Assembly: GCA_003254905.1 (NCBI GenBank)
Contig: QANU01018688.1
Span: 565,024-629,023, forward strand
DNA from: Nissolia schottii
Taxonomy: Eukaryota > Streptophyta > Magnoliopsida > Fabales > Fabaceae
Direction of reading: 5' to 3'
Length of the DNA stretch: 64,000 nt
In this document: positions 50,926-63,154 of the stretch, one piece after another
Layout of the letters: each line of letters opens with the position of its first letter
Numbering within the stretch: position 1 is the stretch's first letter
The notes under the pieces: generated by a model
What the model was told of the DNA's origin: nothing
The model's input: only the letters and a program-made list of their open reading frames with translations
Database searches by the model: none
Position numbers and translations under genes: made by a program

Positions 50926-53900
50926 TGTAACATCCTACTTTTTCCTTAATAAATATTTTGCGTAAATATACACACACACACACACACGAGTGATTTATTA
51001 TGATTTAGAATTTTAAATCACAAACTATATTTTTGATAACAATTATTAGGGCAATGATTTCGCAATCTCGCAGAATTTCGCGAGATCTAGATCAATTATC
51101 TTTCGTTGCCGAAATTTAATTGCGTACCGAAGGGATTCGTAAAATACACTTCTACGAAAGTAAATTTACGAGTACCTTGGATTAATCTAAATTTCTTATT
51201 AGAAAAATTACTAGATTAAGATGGTATGTTTAAAAAAAATTAGGATATCCATACACGGAAAGTTAACAATCAAACACTATCAAATTCATACACCAAGACT
51301 GGAAATAAAACACACACGGCCATGCACATCAGCACACACACGGTCACACGCACAACCACACACATAATCAAGTCAACAAAGTCATATTAATTTATCCTCT
51401 TCCATTACACTATTCATTATCACTATTCATGATAGCATAATTATCTTATTTTCATTTCTTTTTCTTAAAAGAAAAAAAGATGAAAGCCTAATTAATTAGC
51501 AAGCCCACAACCTTGCTCCTCTATTTAAGCATCATCAATTTGTTTTCACAAGAGCATTTTCATCCTTGCTCTTTTTCATTGCTTGCCGAGGAGCCAAGAA
51601 ACCAAACACGACCTCACTCTTTTATTTCACTCTTAGTTTTCTCTCCCAAAACCAAGCTCTTCTCACCACTATTTTCTTGCATTTTTCCCTTCAAAATCGT
51701 GGTCTCCTCATCACATACATCCTCTCAAATTTTCTTTTGTTTTCCCCTAGAGAAACCCTAGCTAACTTTCACTAAAATACCTCCCGTAGCAATCAAGCAA
51801 GCTTTGGAAACACCAAGGCTTCAGGAAACTTCTACACCAAGTCTATTGCATCACTATTCACCTTCTTCTAAGTGTGGGTAACATTTGATGACCACTACTC
51901 GAGGGGTCTAAATATATGGATATTGTTATGTATATCTTGTTGTTTGCCTAGATAATTGTTGGTAAACATCTATGGTTTTGTTAGGATATAAGTGTAACCA
52001 GGTATGAATAAAGTTTTAATATGAAAATAATAAGTTTGAGAATGATTTCAAGGAGAATGAAGGTATGGAAAATGTTTGGCTAAATGTTAGGGGAGGGTGT
52101 AGAGGAGTCTTGATGGTGTATAGTAGTGAAAAGATAAGAGAAAAAGAGAGTGTATGAGAGAGGGTAGCATTTCGGGGTTAGGGTCTAAGAGTTTAGAGAA
52201 AATGAGACTTGTGGTAGTTGTGATGGAGCATGTTTAAAGGAAAAAAATGAGTATAAGTATGCATGAGTGAGTGAGTAAGAGAGAGAGGTTTCGGGTGAAG
52301 AGGAAATATGAGGTTTAGGTAATAAGTAGGGGTGATAAGAGAAATAAAAATGAGTGAAGGTGTCAACATTGCACTCCAGGTAGTTAAGCGGCCATAGAGA
52401 GGTTGCTAAGCGACTTGAGAAACCCTTAAGGTTCTGCATATCCCAATAAGCACTATTTCACCATAGTTTATGCATGGTGATTATATGTGATTAACTGTGT
52501 TTATGTGCAACATATTGATATTATGCATCATGAGAAAATGGGTCGCCATTAGAATGTTAAGGAAACCTTAAATAACTAGAAAAACAGTCACGTAACGAAG
52601 AAAAGAGAATAATTGAACATAAGGAACGAATAAAGATCTTAAGAAGGTTCCAGCCACAATGGACTTGGAATACCTTGAAGATATATAATTAGTTATATAA
52701 TAAGAAATCCCCTTCTCTTGGCACGTCTATGGACACGCCCTCACCATTCGGCAAGAAGGAATGGTTAATGATTAACAAAAGCGAGTTTAAAACTTGCCAA
52801 GAGAGATAAGACATGATATGATAGTAAAGAATATGATATGGCAAGAGGGTCATGACATAATGAAAGAAAGAAAAGTTTACACTACATATGCAAAGTAGGC
52901 TACGGAAGCCAGAATATGATGAGAAAGTACGAGTTCCACCCCTGGTGATGCTGTAAGGGCGGCCCCTCACCACCTTGCAGGCAGGATGGTCATTTTTATA
53001 TATATGTTTACGCTAAATACGTCTGTGGTTCGCTACCACCTCAGGTATGAGCTCTTCCTTGTTGTTCAAATACGGAAACGGAGTGTTGTACATCGAACGG
53101 GGATGACGGTCCCACAGTATACAAAGAGGGATGGACATAAAAAGATAAGAAGGATGCTACCCCAATGGAAACACCTGACAGGGTGCATAAGAGAACTACA
53201 AAAATCCCCCCATGCATATGGTGATTATATATGTATATGATAAGGCAACGTTGAGTGAGTAGGTCTTCACAAGACGACCTTTACAAGGTTATGCGATACG
53301 TGAGTACGTGATCCGAGGTCACATTACTCAAGTGAATAGGATCAGTAAGCACGATATCTTTTACTTCATAGGTAATGCAAAGTTAGAAATTCCTCGATCA
53401 CCTAGTAAAGTAAATAAAACTGCTCAGGATTAGCATGGATAATAATAATAAGTAGGGATTTTAGTATATTGTGACACCTAGAGATCTCTGAGTGGCTTGG
53501 ATCATAAATGGAGCGAAAACGGATAGTTATGCCTAGGATTCCCACTGAGGACGCGACGTTCTCACCCCCACTCATTTATGATTCCAGGAGAGTACAACGG
53601 GTACGCCAAAGAGGAGGAGGCGTTGCAGAACGAATAAAGGTCTTGGTGTCAAGACATCCCAGGGAAACAGAAGGACAACAATGTTTATCTACGCATCATG
53701 ATATTTAAGAGTTTTGTATTTTGTATTAGCTAAATGGATTACATATGTCATTAGCTCATATATGTGCAGTAAGTGTATATGTATATATAATACTAAATGT
53801 GTAATCGTTTCTGGACCCATATGTATGAATGAAACTTATGCTTTTTATGGACTGTCATTAGATGATTAACTACTAAGTCATTAAAATGTCCAAGTCTTGT

Positions 53901-54121
53901 AGACTCTATCACATGCATATATATGTATGCCTTCTTAGATACGCGTGACTCACATTTTAAGTTTTAATAAAGAAAGAAAAAAGTTTTCAATTGATTCATA
54001 TTTTCAGTTAAAGAATATTTTCAAAAATAATATAGGACTAAAAGTATTCCAACCAAAGTAGATAACAACCCTGTGAGCACTGTTTACAACTTAAACGTAA
54101 GCAGTTAGTAGGAGTATTACA
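50926..54121 (+). mobile_element. Solo LTR (3.2 kb) with 5-bp target duplication
   Basis: It starts TGTAACATCC and ends GGAGTATTACA, the TG...CA type of LTR border, flanked by TTTAT at 50,921-50,925 and TTTAT at 54,122-54,126. The matching uninterrupted sequence with one TTTAT is present in a neighbouring duplicate at 55,105-55,109, so both borders are proved by an empty site. No internal coding region is present, so it is a solo LTR left by recombination between two LTRs. A TATA-like CTATTTAAG lies at about 51,521; an (AC)n run is at about 50,972-50,988. The length is large and suits some plant Gypsy families, but the family is not proven. Matching 5-bp flanks suggest the insertion is not extremely old. 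Confidence 0.85.
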
Positions 54122-56110
54122 TTTATAACTTCTTACATTAGATTTAAATTTAAATTAAATATAAAATAAAAGATAAATCTAATTTAAACGAAAGATAAGT
54201 CACATATCAATAAACCTAATATTAGTCTAATAAAATAAAGCAAATTTAAATGTCCTAAATATTTAAAATAAATAAATAAAACATAACTAAAATAAGATAA
54301 TAACCTAACATGGCCTGAATAAGATAACGTGAATTGGTAGCATGTTAAAATCTCCATCTTGTCATCTAGTAGATGTTATGTCCAATTTATTTATTATTTT
54401 TTATCCCCTTGTGCACGTATCATTCTATCCTTCACCAATATGAACAACCAATACGAACCCACAACCCTTATTCAACCTGTGAATAAGAACATTGGAATAT
54501 GTCCTGCAACCTCCAATCAACTTGTGACGGAGAACCTTGGGATAAAGAAAAGACTAGATTCTTGCCCTATACCCCCAATCAACTTGTGACAGAGAACCCT
54601 GGAATAAAAGAAATCGGTATTCTTGCTACACTATCCAAATCAAATCGAAATCACATGGTACACCTTATTTTTTGCTTTTTTTTCTTTTTTTTTGTGATTT
54701 AAATTAAAAAAAAACATAAACAAAAAATTACAGATAAAGAAATAGATAAATAGGAATTTATCTATAACCTAGCTCTATACCAAATGATGTGAAACCCTAA
54801 TGATATAAAGATCTCAAAACCCTAGCACACAAAAGTAACAAAAAATAGTTGGAATTAAGATTCTCCCTACTAAACTCCTACAGAACATGCCCTTAGAAAC
54901 ACAGATAATTGGAATACCAAATAAGCAAAGATATTTAGGTTACCTTAAAATGAGATTATCCAATTTATTGAAACAAGCAAAACAAATTACTTACCTTGCA
55001 CACACAAAGAGATCACCAATTTGCAAAGAAAGTTTTCTAAAGAGAAAATAATATGAAATTTCATTAATCAAAAGTTGTTCTTTATTGTACTATTTTACGA
55101 TGTATTTATAACATTTTACATTAAATTCAAATTTAAACTATATATAGATTAAACAAAAGATAAACCTAATTTAAACTAAATATAAGCCCAATAACAATAA
55201 ACCTTAGATTGGGCTAATAAAATAAAACAAATTTAAATATTCTAAATACTTAAAATAAACAAACAAGAGATTACTAAAAATAAGATGATGACCCAACATG
55301 GTCTGAATAATATTATGTCAATTCATAGCATGTTAAAATCTCCATATTGTTCTATAGTGATATAATGTCCAATTTGTTTATTATATTTTACCCCCTCATG
55401 TACATGTCAAAATGCCTCCATGTAGGATGTCATGAGCTCCTAGTGTAAGTGCTCATTAGTCGTCAATCTTCTTTCAAGTGAATGACGTTTAATCAAGGTA
55501 TATTTTTGTCATTAATATTATTTATGAAAATATATTTTATGCATGTTTTAGCATCTCAATCAGTCTTATGCTTAATTATTTTATGTCTTTTTATTTATAG
55601 AAAATATTTTAAAATTCATTAAAATTGTTTTAGAAAGGCATGAGACAATTTTATTTTATTTATGCACAACATGAGCATGATAAATGTGTATATTGCATAA
55701 AACTGGAAAGACGTCAATTTAATTATCAATTATCAATTATTATGTTTTGAGAACGTTTTTAAATGAAGTTATATCTATGATAGAACTATAAGTTAGTGAC
55801 AGTCTATGTTGACCGTTGATACCATTGTAGTTAGAATCAAAACCAACTATTAGGAATATAGGAACTCAGATAGATTAAATTACCATTAGCTATCGAGACC
55901 TAAGTACTTGGGTAGTGCGTTAACCAACTATCAGGGATCTAGGGACTCGGATAGATTAAATTACCATAAGCTATCGAGGCATAGGTACTTGAATAGTGCA
56001 TTAAAGTTATATCGTAATGTTCAGGATCCATTTGTCTAAATATCTTCATTGGTTTAATGATTATTTTTTAGAAAAAGAGTATATTTTTATTATAAAATAC
56101 TATTATAAAT
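54122..56110. repeat. Duplicate repeat copy carrying the empty insertion site
   Basis: 54,122-54,420 continues the copy interrupted by the solo LTR. A second, uninterrupted copy runs from about 54,780 to 55,410: it matches 50,590-50,925 plus 54,122-54,420 in order, including CTTACCTTGCACACACAAAG, AAAGTTTTCTAAAGAGAAAA and TAGCATGTTAAAATCTCCAT. It passes into the block 55,440-56,110 shared with 49,030-49,830. An inner 81-bp tandem duplication (ACCAACTAT.AGG..TATAGG) is at about 55,842-56,004. A short three-unit array with CAACTTGTGACGGAGAACC-like phrases is at 54,510-54,605. No gene. Confidence 0.7.
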
Positions 56111-56309
56111 GTTTTAAAGTAAGCCTACAAGAAAATAGAATCTAGAAAATGAATATTCCTTCTCAAATCAAGCTGTAATTGTAGAGAATGATGCACGTCA
56201 GACATCTTATGAAGGGAAATCTTGAGAAAAGATGACTTCCATGCATCCACTTGTGCCTGAGGTGCTTGCAGACGGATGAAGCTATGTACCATGTCATATT
56301 TGATTCCAA

Positions 56310-56625
56310 AGAGATACAAACCCACACACTGGACACCAAGGGAGAATCGCTACAAACTCAACATCGACGCATGTAAAGATGGATGTAACGTATGTCATGT
56401 ACATGCTTCACGCCTAAAATAGACTAATGTGTGAAGGAATTTGTTAAATATATAATCATTTCTCTCGTCAACTTAAGTTTTTTAGAGAGACCTCATGGCA
56501 TATACATGAGAAAGTTGGAAGCTGACTGTCTAAAGGTGATTCAAGCTATTCATAAAAATAAGGACTATCTCTCGTACTTTCACTCCATAATAAAGGAATG
56601 CAGATTGATAAAATGCATTGTATGC
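56310..56625 (+). pseudogene. Decayed RNase H-like (RVT_3) fragment
   Basis: Two pieces of an RNase H-like domain of the kind found at the C-terminus of plant non-LTR retrotransposon proteins and in some host proteins: HWTPRENRYKLNIDACKDG at about 56,325-56,385, then, in another frame, KLEADCLKVIQAIHKNKDYL and SYFHSIIKECRLIK at about 56,508-56,620. The spacing is shorter than in a whole domain (the middle is missing or scrambled) and the frame changes between the pieces, so it is not functional. No reverse transcriptase region is seen upstream. Most likely a truncated LINE 3' part or a gene fragment. Confidence 0.55.
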
Positions 56626-56699
56626 AATGAATTGGGAAAAGAATTCTCAAATTGTATTGGAGCACTTTGCTCAATATATATACATACATGGCGGTAGCT

Positions 56700-59600
56700 T
56701 GGATGGCAAGCTTCACGACCAATTGTAAACTAACTTAACTAACTAGTAGTTGCATAGCTGTAACTAACTTAACTAATTCTGTTTGTTATACATGCTGTTC
56801 ATGGCAAGCTGGTGAAAGGCTGTGCTATTCTCTATTACAGATCAGTAGAAAATAGTTTTGAAACATGACCTTTTCTCACACTAAAAGAGAAGGCAACGCG
56901 AGTCGAAATTTTCATTTAATAGACAAACTAGATAGAGCTAAGGGGAGATATTTATAAAACTAAAAGAAGATTCTTAAAATTTTGTTGAAGATAAAAAATA
57001 ACACTTTTAAATTTGTAAGAACTAAACGTGTAATTTAAAAATTTATAAGAATTAAAATTTAGAACGACAAGGACAAAAATAAAAATGAAAATAAAGAAAA
57101 GACAGGGATCAAAATCAAATATTTTTTAGGTGATTTTTCACGTGTCTCAAGAGATAAATATATCCTCTTGCTAAATTCTTCTATTTTTGACAATTTTTAA
57201 AAATTAAATTTATTGTATTTTATCATCATTTCATGATCTAATATAATATATTGATGTGTCATATGATTTAATGTGATAATTTAAATTTTTTTAATACAAT
57301 ATTTGTAAAGAAGTGTGTCATAAACTCAAATGGTCTATAAATTTCTAAACCTCTTATAAGATGATTGTTTCAATAATTTTATTAATGAACAATTTGTCAA
57401 AATTATATAAAACATAAAAGGATGGCAAAATTCAATAAGTTTAGTTTTAAAAATTGTCAAAAATAAAAAAATTAAACAAGAGAGGGTATTTACCAAATGT
57501 AACACGTGAGAAACTAACTTTTTTTTTTAAGGAAACAAAACAAGAACTTATATTTATAGGAGCTTTGACTTAAATGGATTAAGTACCTTTACGGAGTAAA
57601 TTGGTCATTGTTTGGCGGCCATTTAGATTTGATCGCACAGTTAGTATGTCATTGGTTGGTTTAAAATTTTATTTTCACCATCAAACCTTTTAACATTTAA
57701 AATGTAGATTTGCATATTGCCCCTGTACTGAGAATTGACGCTTTTACCATGGGTAAAATTGAGTAATTTTTTTGATATATTTTTTTGTTTTTGGTATTGT
57801 TATCCAGACTTCACTGTTAGTGAGATCGACTAATTTACCTCAAGACTTTACTCTACTACTTATCTAGACACATATTTTGTCATTCTTAGGTCTCAAATCT
57901 GAGACCCTTTAGGAAGGGGATCAACTTATCTATCACTGGATCAACCATGTGGTAATTTATTTGTGCTTTAGTTCATTATTAAATTAAATTAACTAATATT
58001 GTTAATCACATTTTGAAATTAATTAGGTGTCCTGCATTATTGGAGACGGAACTGCTGCAAGTGGGGTCTATTTGGTTCTTGACGATAATTATGGTCTCCG
58101 AAGATGAACAGGGGGCAAGTAGAAAGAGCATCGAAATGGTCACCTTCTCTTCCACCCTCGCCGCCTGTACTGTCACTAATGTGGGTACCTGTGCCGGCGC
58201 TGGCGCTGGCGCCACCACCTTTCTTGATAGAGCTATTATCCATGCATCTACACCTCCACTCTCGTTGTCGGAACCGCTACTACACCACCGTTGCCCATTG
58301 TTATCACCATGAATCCTTTTCTTGTGCATGCTATCACCACGAATCTTCACAAATTAAGATAATCAAATCAAACAACTCCACCGTTAAATTAAATCAATCA
58401 ACCCTCACAAATAGAGGAACAAAAGCATAACCACCCCAAATCATCTTAACAAAAATTTAACGAGATTAAAACCCTAGAAATATGAAATTTTTATCAGAAT
58501 TTTAGAGATTAACAAAAGAGGGAACAAAAACATTTCTCTTTCCAGATTTTGGAAGAAGACGACTAAAGCAAGGACGTACCATGGCTGCCGAAGCAAGGAG
58601 ATAGATCTGGGCAACACTAACACCATTATGGCAGTGGTTTCACTCTCTCTTAGTCATAGATCTGGGCACTCTCTATTTCTCTCTCCGAGTCATATATAGA
58701 TATGGGAAACAAAGATCTAAGCAAAATTTTTGTGTAGGTGCTTGGTGGATCTGACAAAGAAGAAGATGATGCAGCGCCGACAATGAAGGCAGGTCGAACA
58801 GTCATGGTGGTGGCAGCATCAACGGTGAAGGGGTTGGGCAGGGTGGCAATGAAGTGACGGCAACAACGTCCGGGGAATGAGGATTCATTAAGGATGTAAT
58901 AAAAGTATCAAATCTAAGAAATAGTTGCTACTTGGTCCCTAATTTTTTTAAGTTATGACTTTTGTACCTAAACCAATTTGGTCAATAAAAGTTACCCGAT
59001 ATAGGTTAATAGCCTCCTATTTATAGGTTATGAAAACATGTGAATCATATACTTGCTAACATACTCCACTTTCTTGTAACCATAGTATAACAAAAATGTT
59101 TTTTTTAACATTTAAGCATCGAGTTCGTGTTCAAATATATAGCGTCAGCCATAATATAGTATGTACATAAAATTTCAAATCATAAAATAAATGAAATTAT
59201 CTAATCCGGTATCATCTATTTATTTATCTGGTATCATTTATTTCTATATCTATCTATATATATATATATATAAAGACCCCACAAATGAGGAATCTTGGAT
59301 AGGAGAAACTATGATTTCCCAGCATCTCTATTGCTGCCATAATTTAGCTTCTTGCTGCCATAGAGCCAGTGCCACCACCTCTTTGGTCAGTGGGGAGACA
59401 TCAGACAAAACGTAGGGTAAAATAAATGGAGAGGTTCTATAATATGACTGTTTCTTTTTTCTTCTTTTTTTTCCCAATTCAGATGCTGTCTTTGGTCCTT
59501 ATTACTCTGTGATTGTGTTATATCAATATTGTACAGGCCCACTTTTGAAATTTATATATGATGATGAACCTTACCCAGTAATCAATATTTGGACACCACC

Positions 59601-62600
59601 CCATCTTCCAAATCTTCCTAACTGAAACAGAAAAGTGTACCTAAAATACTTTGTTTTCGTGGCTATGCTAGAAACGGGTCCAAAGTCATAACTCATTGTC
59701 GGGAATGGACCCTTTAAAATTAAATTAATTTTTTACCTGACAAAGTTGTATATATTCTCTCATTATTAATTTTTTTTATGTCATGTATACTAGGTTGTCA
59801 AAATTGGGATTTTATCGAAGGAACAAAATAAAAATGTGAAATTGTATAATCATCCAATTTAAGTAGTAGTATTATAATCAATTGATATTTTCAAATTCGT
59901 AAGATTCGTCTAATTTCACGATTTAAATCGAAATCTTACCAACATTGCATGTATAGATCTCTTCTCCTCACTTAATGATAAGAGAATACCCATAAACTTG
60001 TCACATGAAAAATTTAATTGAGATGATCTATTCTTCGAATACCCGACCCAAAAACAAAAATAAAGAAATTCGCAGAATGGGACCAGCATGTTTTCTAATC
60101 AGGGTTCCAGGCCCCAACTGTCATGCCTGGAATTGAAGCATAGACCATGCTGATATTAGCTTACTGCCATTGACCGATTACAATTGATATATTTTTATTT
60201 TTTAAAGATTCAAATTGGGTCCAAATTTTTGAAGAGAGACTTAAAATGATGGATCCCAACACATGCTCTTAAAAGAAGAAGAATCAATTGCTTTTTCTTT
60301 TTCTTTTTTCACGTTAAGGTGTGCAAAGTGAGGGGGGGGGNGACCAATGGTATCCACCTAAAAAGAAATTAAACTGTTGGAGTTTAATTTATGAGCTGAC
60401 CTAGGTTGATTCCATCCTTATATCCTCATTATTCAACCATGAAGATTGTCTCTTTCACGTATCTTTAATTATTTTTTTTAATAAAAAGTTTAGATAGATT
60501 TAACACTTATTAGCTCTCCTAAGGTATGCTTCAATTTTTTTGTCAACTTATATGGGGACTTAAAAATTATTCACTTCTCACATTAGCAGTGAGAATTGAA
60601 TTGGTCTGGAATGCTAGTCTATTACTCACCAATCATGCAATTATCTTTAACTTTTATGTATGTTTGATTGGTTCAAGTGATTTGTCACTTATTTATCTTA
60701 AGTAAAATCTCAATTTCAAGTCTTGTAAATGAAAAAAAGAAGTTTCACAAATCTTTATCCATATAATAAGCTGACCTGATTCGAACTAAATTAGATAGAG
60801 TTTTGTGAACTTATGGTGTATTGACAGGTAAGATACAATATCTTCTACAACAAACAACCAAATTCTTCTCCAAACTTGGTAGTGTACATCAAATCCATCA
60901 ATAAATTATGAAAAGTATTAAATTTGTCAAAAAGTCAATCAAATTAGTCTCTCTCCAATTAGTTTATGAAAGAGACTAATTTGATCGACAAAAAAAAATA
61001 ATTGAATTAAATTTGACATTTTTTGAGATAAATTTAATATTTTCTATAATATAAGACAAATTCAATGGTTTACTCATGAATTTTCTGTTTCATATATTCC
61101 AAGTATGAGTTGGCTGTCACTCTCAAACAATATATATGATTTGTTTTTCTATTTCATTTTTCATGCACTTTCCCTTCTTGGTGATTAAGTAAAGATAGTT
61201 ATATATTGATTGGTGTGGTGATGACGGCATCTCAAAATAAGAGTTTGATACAGCTGGATCAATCCCACTTTTTTAAATTTCGTTCCCTTGTTTTATTTAT
61301 GATTCTTTTAACCACATTCATGACATAATTTAAGGAAAAGCACCTCGATATAGTAGATAAAGATGGCTCCTTTACTTTCATCTTCTAATTGAATAATTAG
61401 CCAACTTGGTAGTAAACTTTTCTTTCCTTTGATTTAAAATGAAATGATACACTAAACTTTTGGACATGTTAATGTGAACACGTGCTGGTGCTTCTTTAAT
61501 GTGGCTTTGATTACTAACCTGAATTGATAACCAGATTATAGTTTTTCTCTTTTGGTATCATGAATCGCTAAGGGTTTCAATTGGCAAAGAAGATGATGAG
61601 GACATATTTTCAATAAGTTATATATGTACATATATATAGATTCTTCCTTCGATACCAATATATTTATAAGGATATCGATATTTTTTTATATTTTAACGGT
61701 TATGATTTATTTTCAAATTTAAGATAATAAATATTTAGAATTAATGAGATACATGATCAATTCTTAACCATACATCATCATATAGTACCAATATCATTGA
61801 ATTTGATGGGAGTACTAAAATAATCCCTTGATTTGACATTTTCTCTTCACTCACATTGTTAATTTATACTACCTTAACATCAAATTTAACACTAATACAA
61901 CTAAATTCCATCCTCATTTAAATTGTAATCATTATACAATGATTTGGAATCACGTGCATATTTTTATTGGAGGCGAACCAATTCGAGCACTTGCGATTAC
62001 AGAGGAGTACGACTCTCTCGACACTAATTTTTTAATACCAAAGATTTGAATTTGAAATTACTGATTAAGGAAAATGAGCATCTATCACTCCTATTGACCA
62101 TGTATTAGTGTTTGGATTTATTTATATATACTATATACAAGTTATCCTAACTCATCTTATTCCTTAATCACGTAGTTAGGGGTTTGATCCCTATCCATAA
62201 AAATGTAATGCATCCAAAAAACTATGTACAAGTAATTTCTTATTCATAACAGAAAAAAAAAATCTTATTTTCTTCTTTCAGAAAATAGAAAAAGAACATA
62301 GGTAGTTAGGTACACTCAGCTTGATTATTCTTATCATTTTATTGTTGCACATGATTGGTACCTAAATGTGGTTTAGGATTATATCCCATCAGCTTCTTGA
62401 AGATTCCAAATCTGATTCCTTTAGACTCTGTTTATATATCAAAAAACAAATCTCAGTACTTAGGACAGTGTTGCCAATGGGCTCAAAAACCGACAGAATG
62501 CCATTAAAAAAAATAAAATTGGTCATGATTTATATGAAACGGTCAGTGGTTATTGCATTTCTATCCGAACACTGCTTTTGCTTTTTAAAAGCTAAAGATG

Positions 62601-63154
62601 ACACCAAAGTAGTGTGTGCGTGAATGTGGAGGGAAAAGAGATAGAAAAGAATTATTCAATCCATACAATTCTAAAATTTTAAGAATTTTTTAGAGTACCA
62701 TTAATTTAGTAATTCATGATTATGCAATAATTTTTCTATTGACCAATTAAGTTGGTCAAACCAAGAAACAGAAAATAATGTTTAGTTTTTAGATGAAACA
62801 TCCAAAATTAATTCTAACATAGAACTTAATATTTCTTACTTTAGGAAGTCCACAATCAAATTCTGGGGATCAAACAGGCTAAAAGTTGAAGAAACCAAAC
62901 TTTATATTTTATCATGAGTGTGCCTATGATATGTTTGTTAAATATCTGAGCAAAAGAATAAAGAGAAGATGGCATAGGATGCTGTTGGTCTGTTACCTCT
63001 TGTGATCATCACAAAAACTCCATTCACTCACTCACCCAGTCTCTCTGCAACATCTTCAAGTGCATATTCAGTGTAAAACTCTTGTGATATTCCAACTTCG
63101 TTTTCTCTCTCCTATTAGTATCTTTGGTTCCCTCTAGAATCCTTCCACACAAAT
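56700..63154. other. Intergenic region before the BAM3-like gene
   Basis: Largely AT-rich. I see short repeat fragments (a hairpin GGTCTCAAATCTGAGACC near 57,890; a family shared with AGT1 intron 4 at 60,925-61,065; a TA run near 59,255-59,272) and a GC-richer stretch at 58,030-58,320 with frames on both strands but no recognisable domain. The last few hundred bases before 63,155 should hold the promoter and leader of the BAM3-like gene (CT-rich leader about 63,020-63,150). No supported gene in 6.4 kb. Confidence 0.5.

Noticed and set aside
58006-58430. Frames on both strands in a GC-richer patch (GAGAGATTF-like, APAPAPAQ-like)
   Set aside because: Low-complexity composition, no domain, no splice structure, and frames open on both strands at once.
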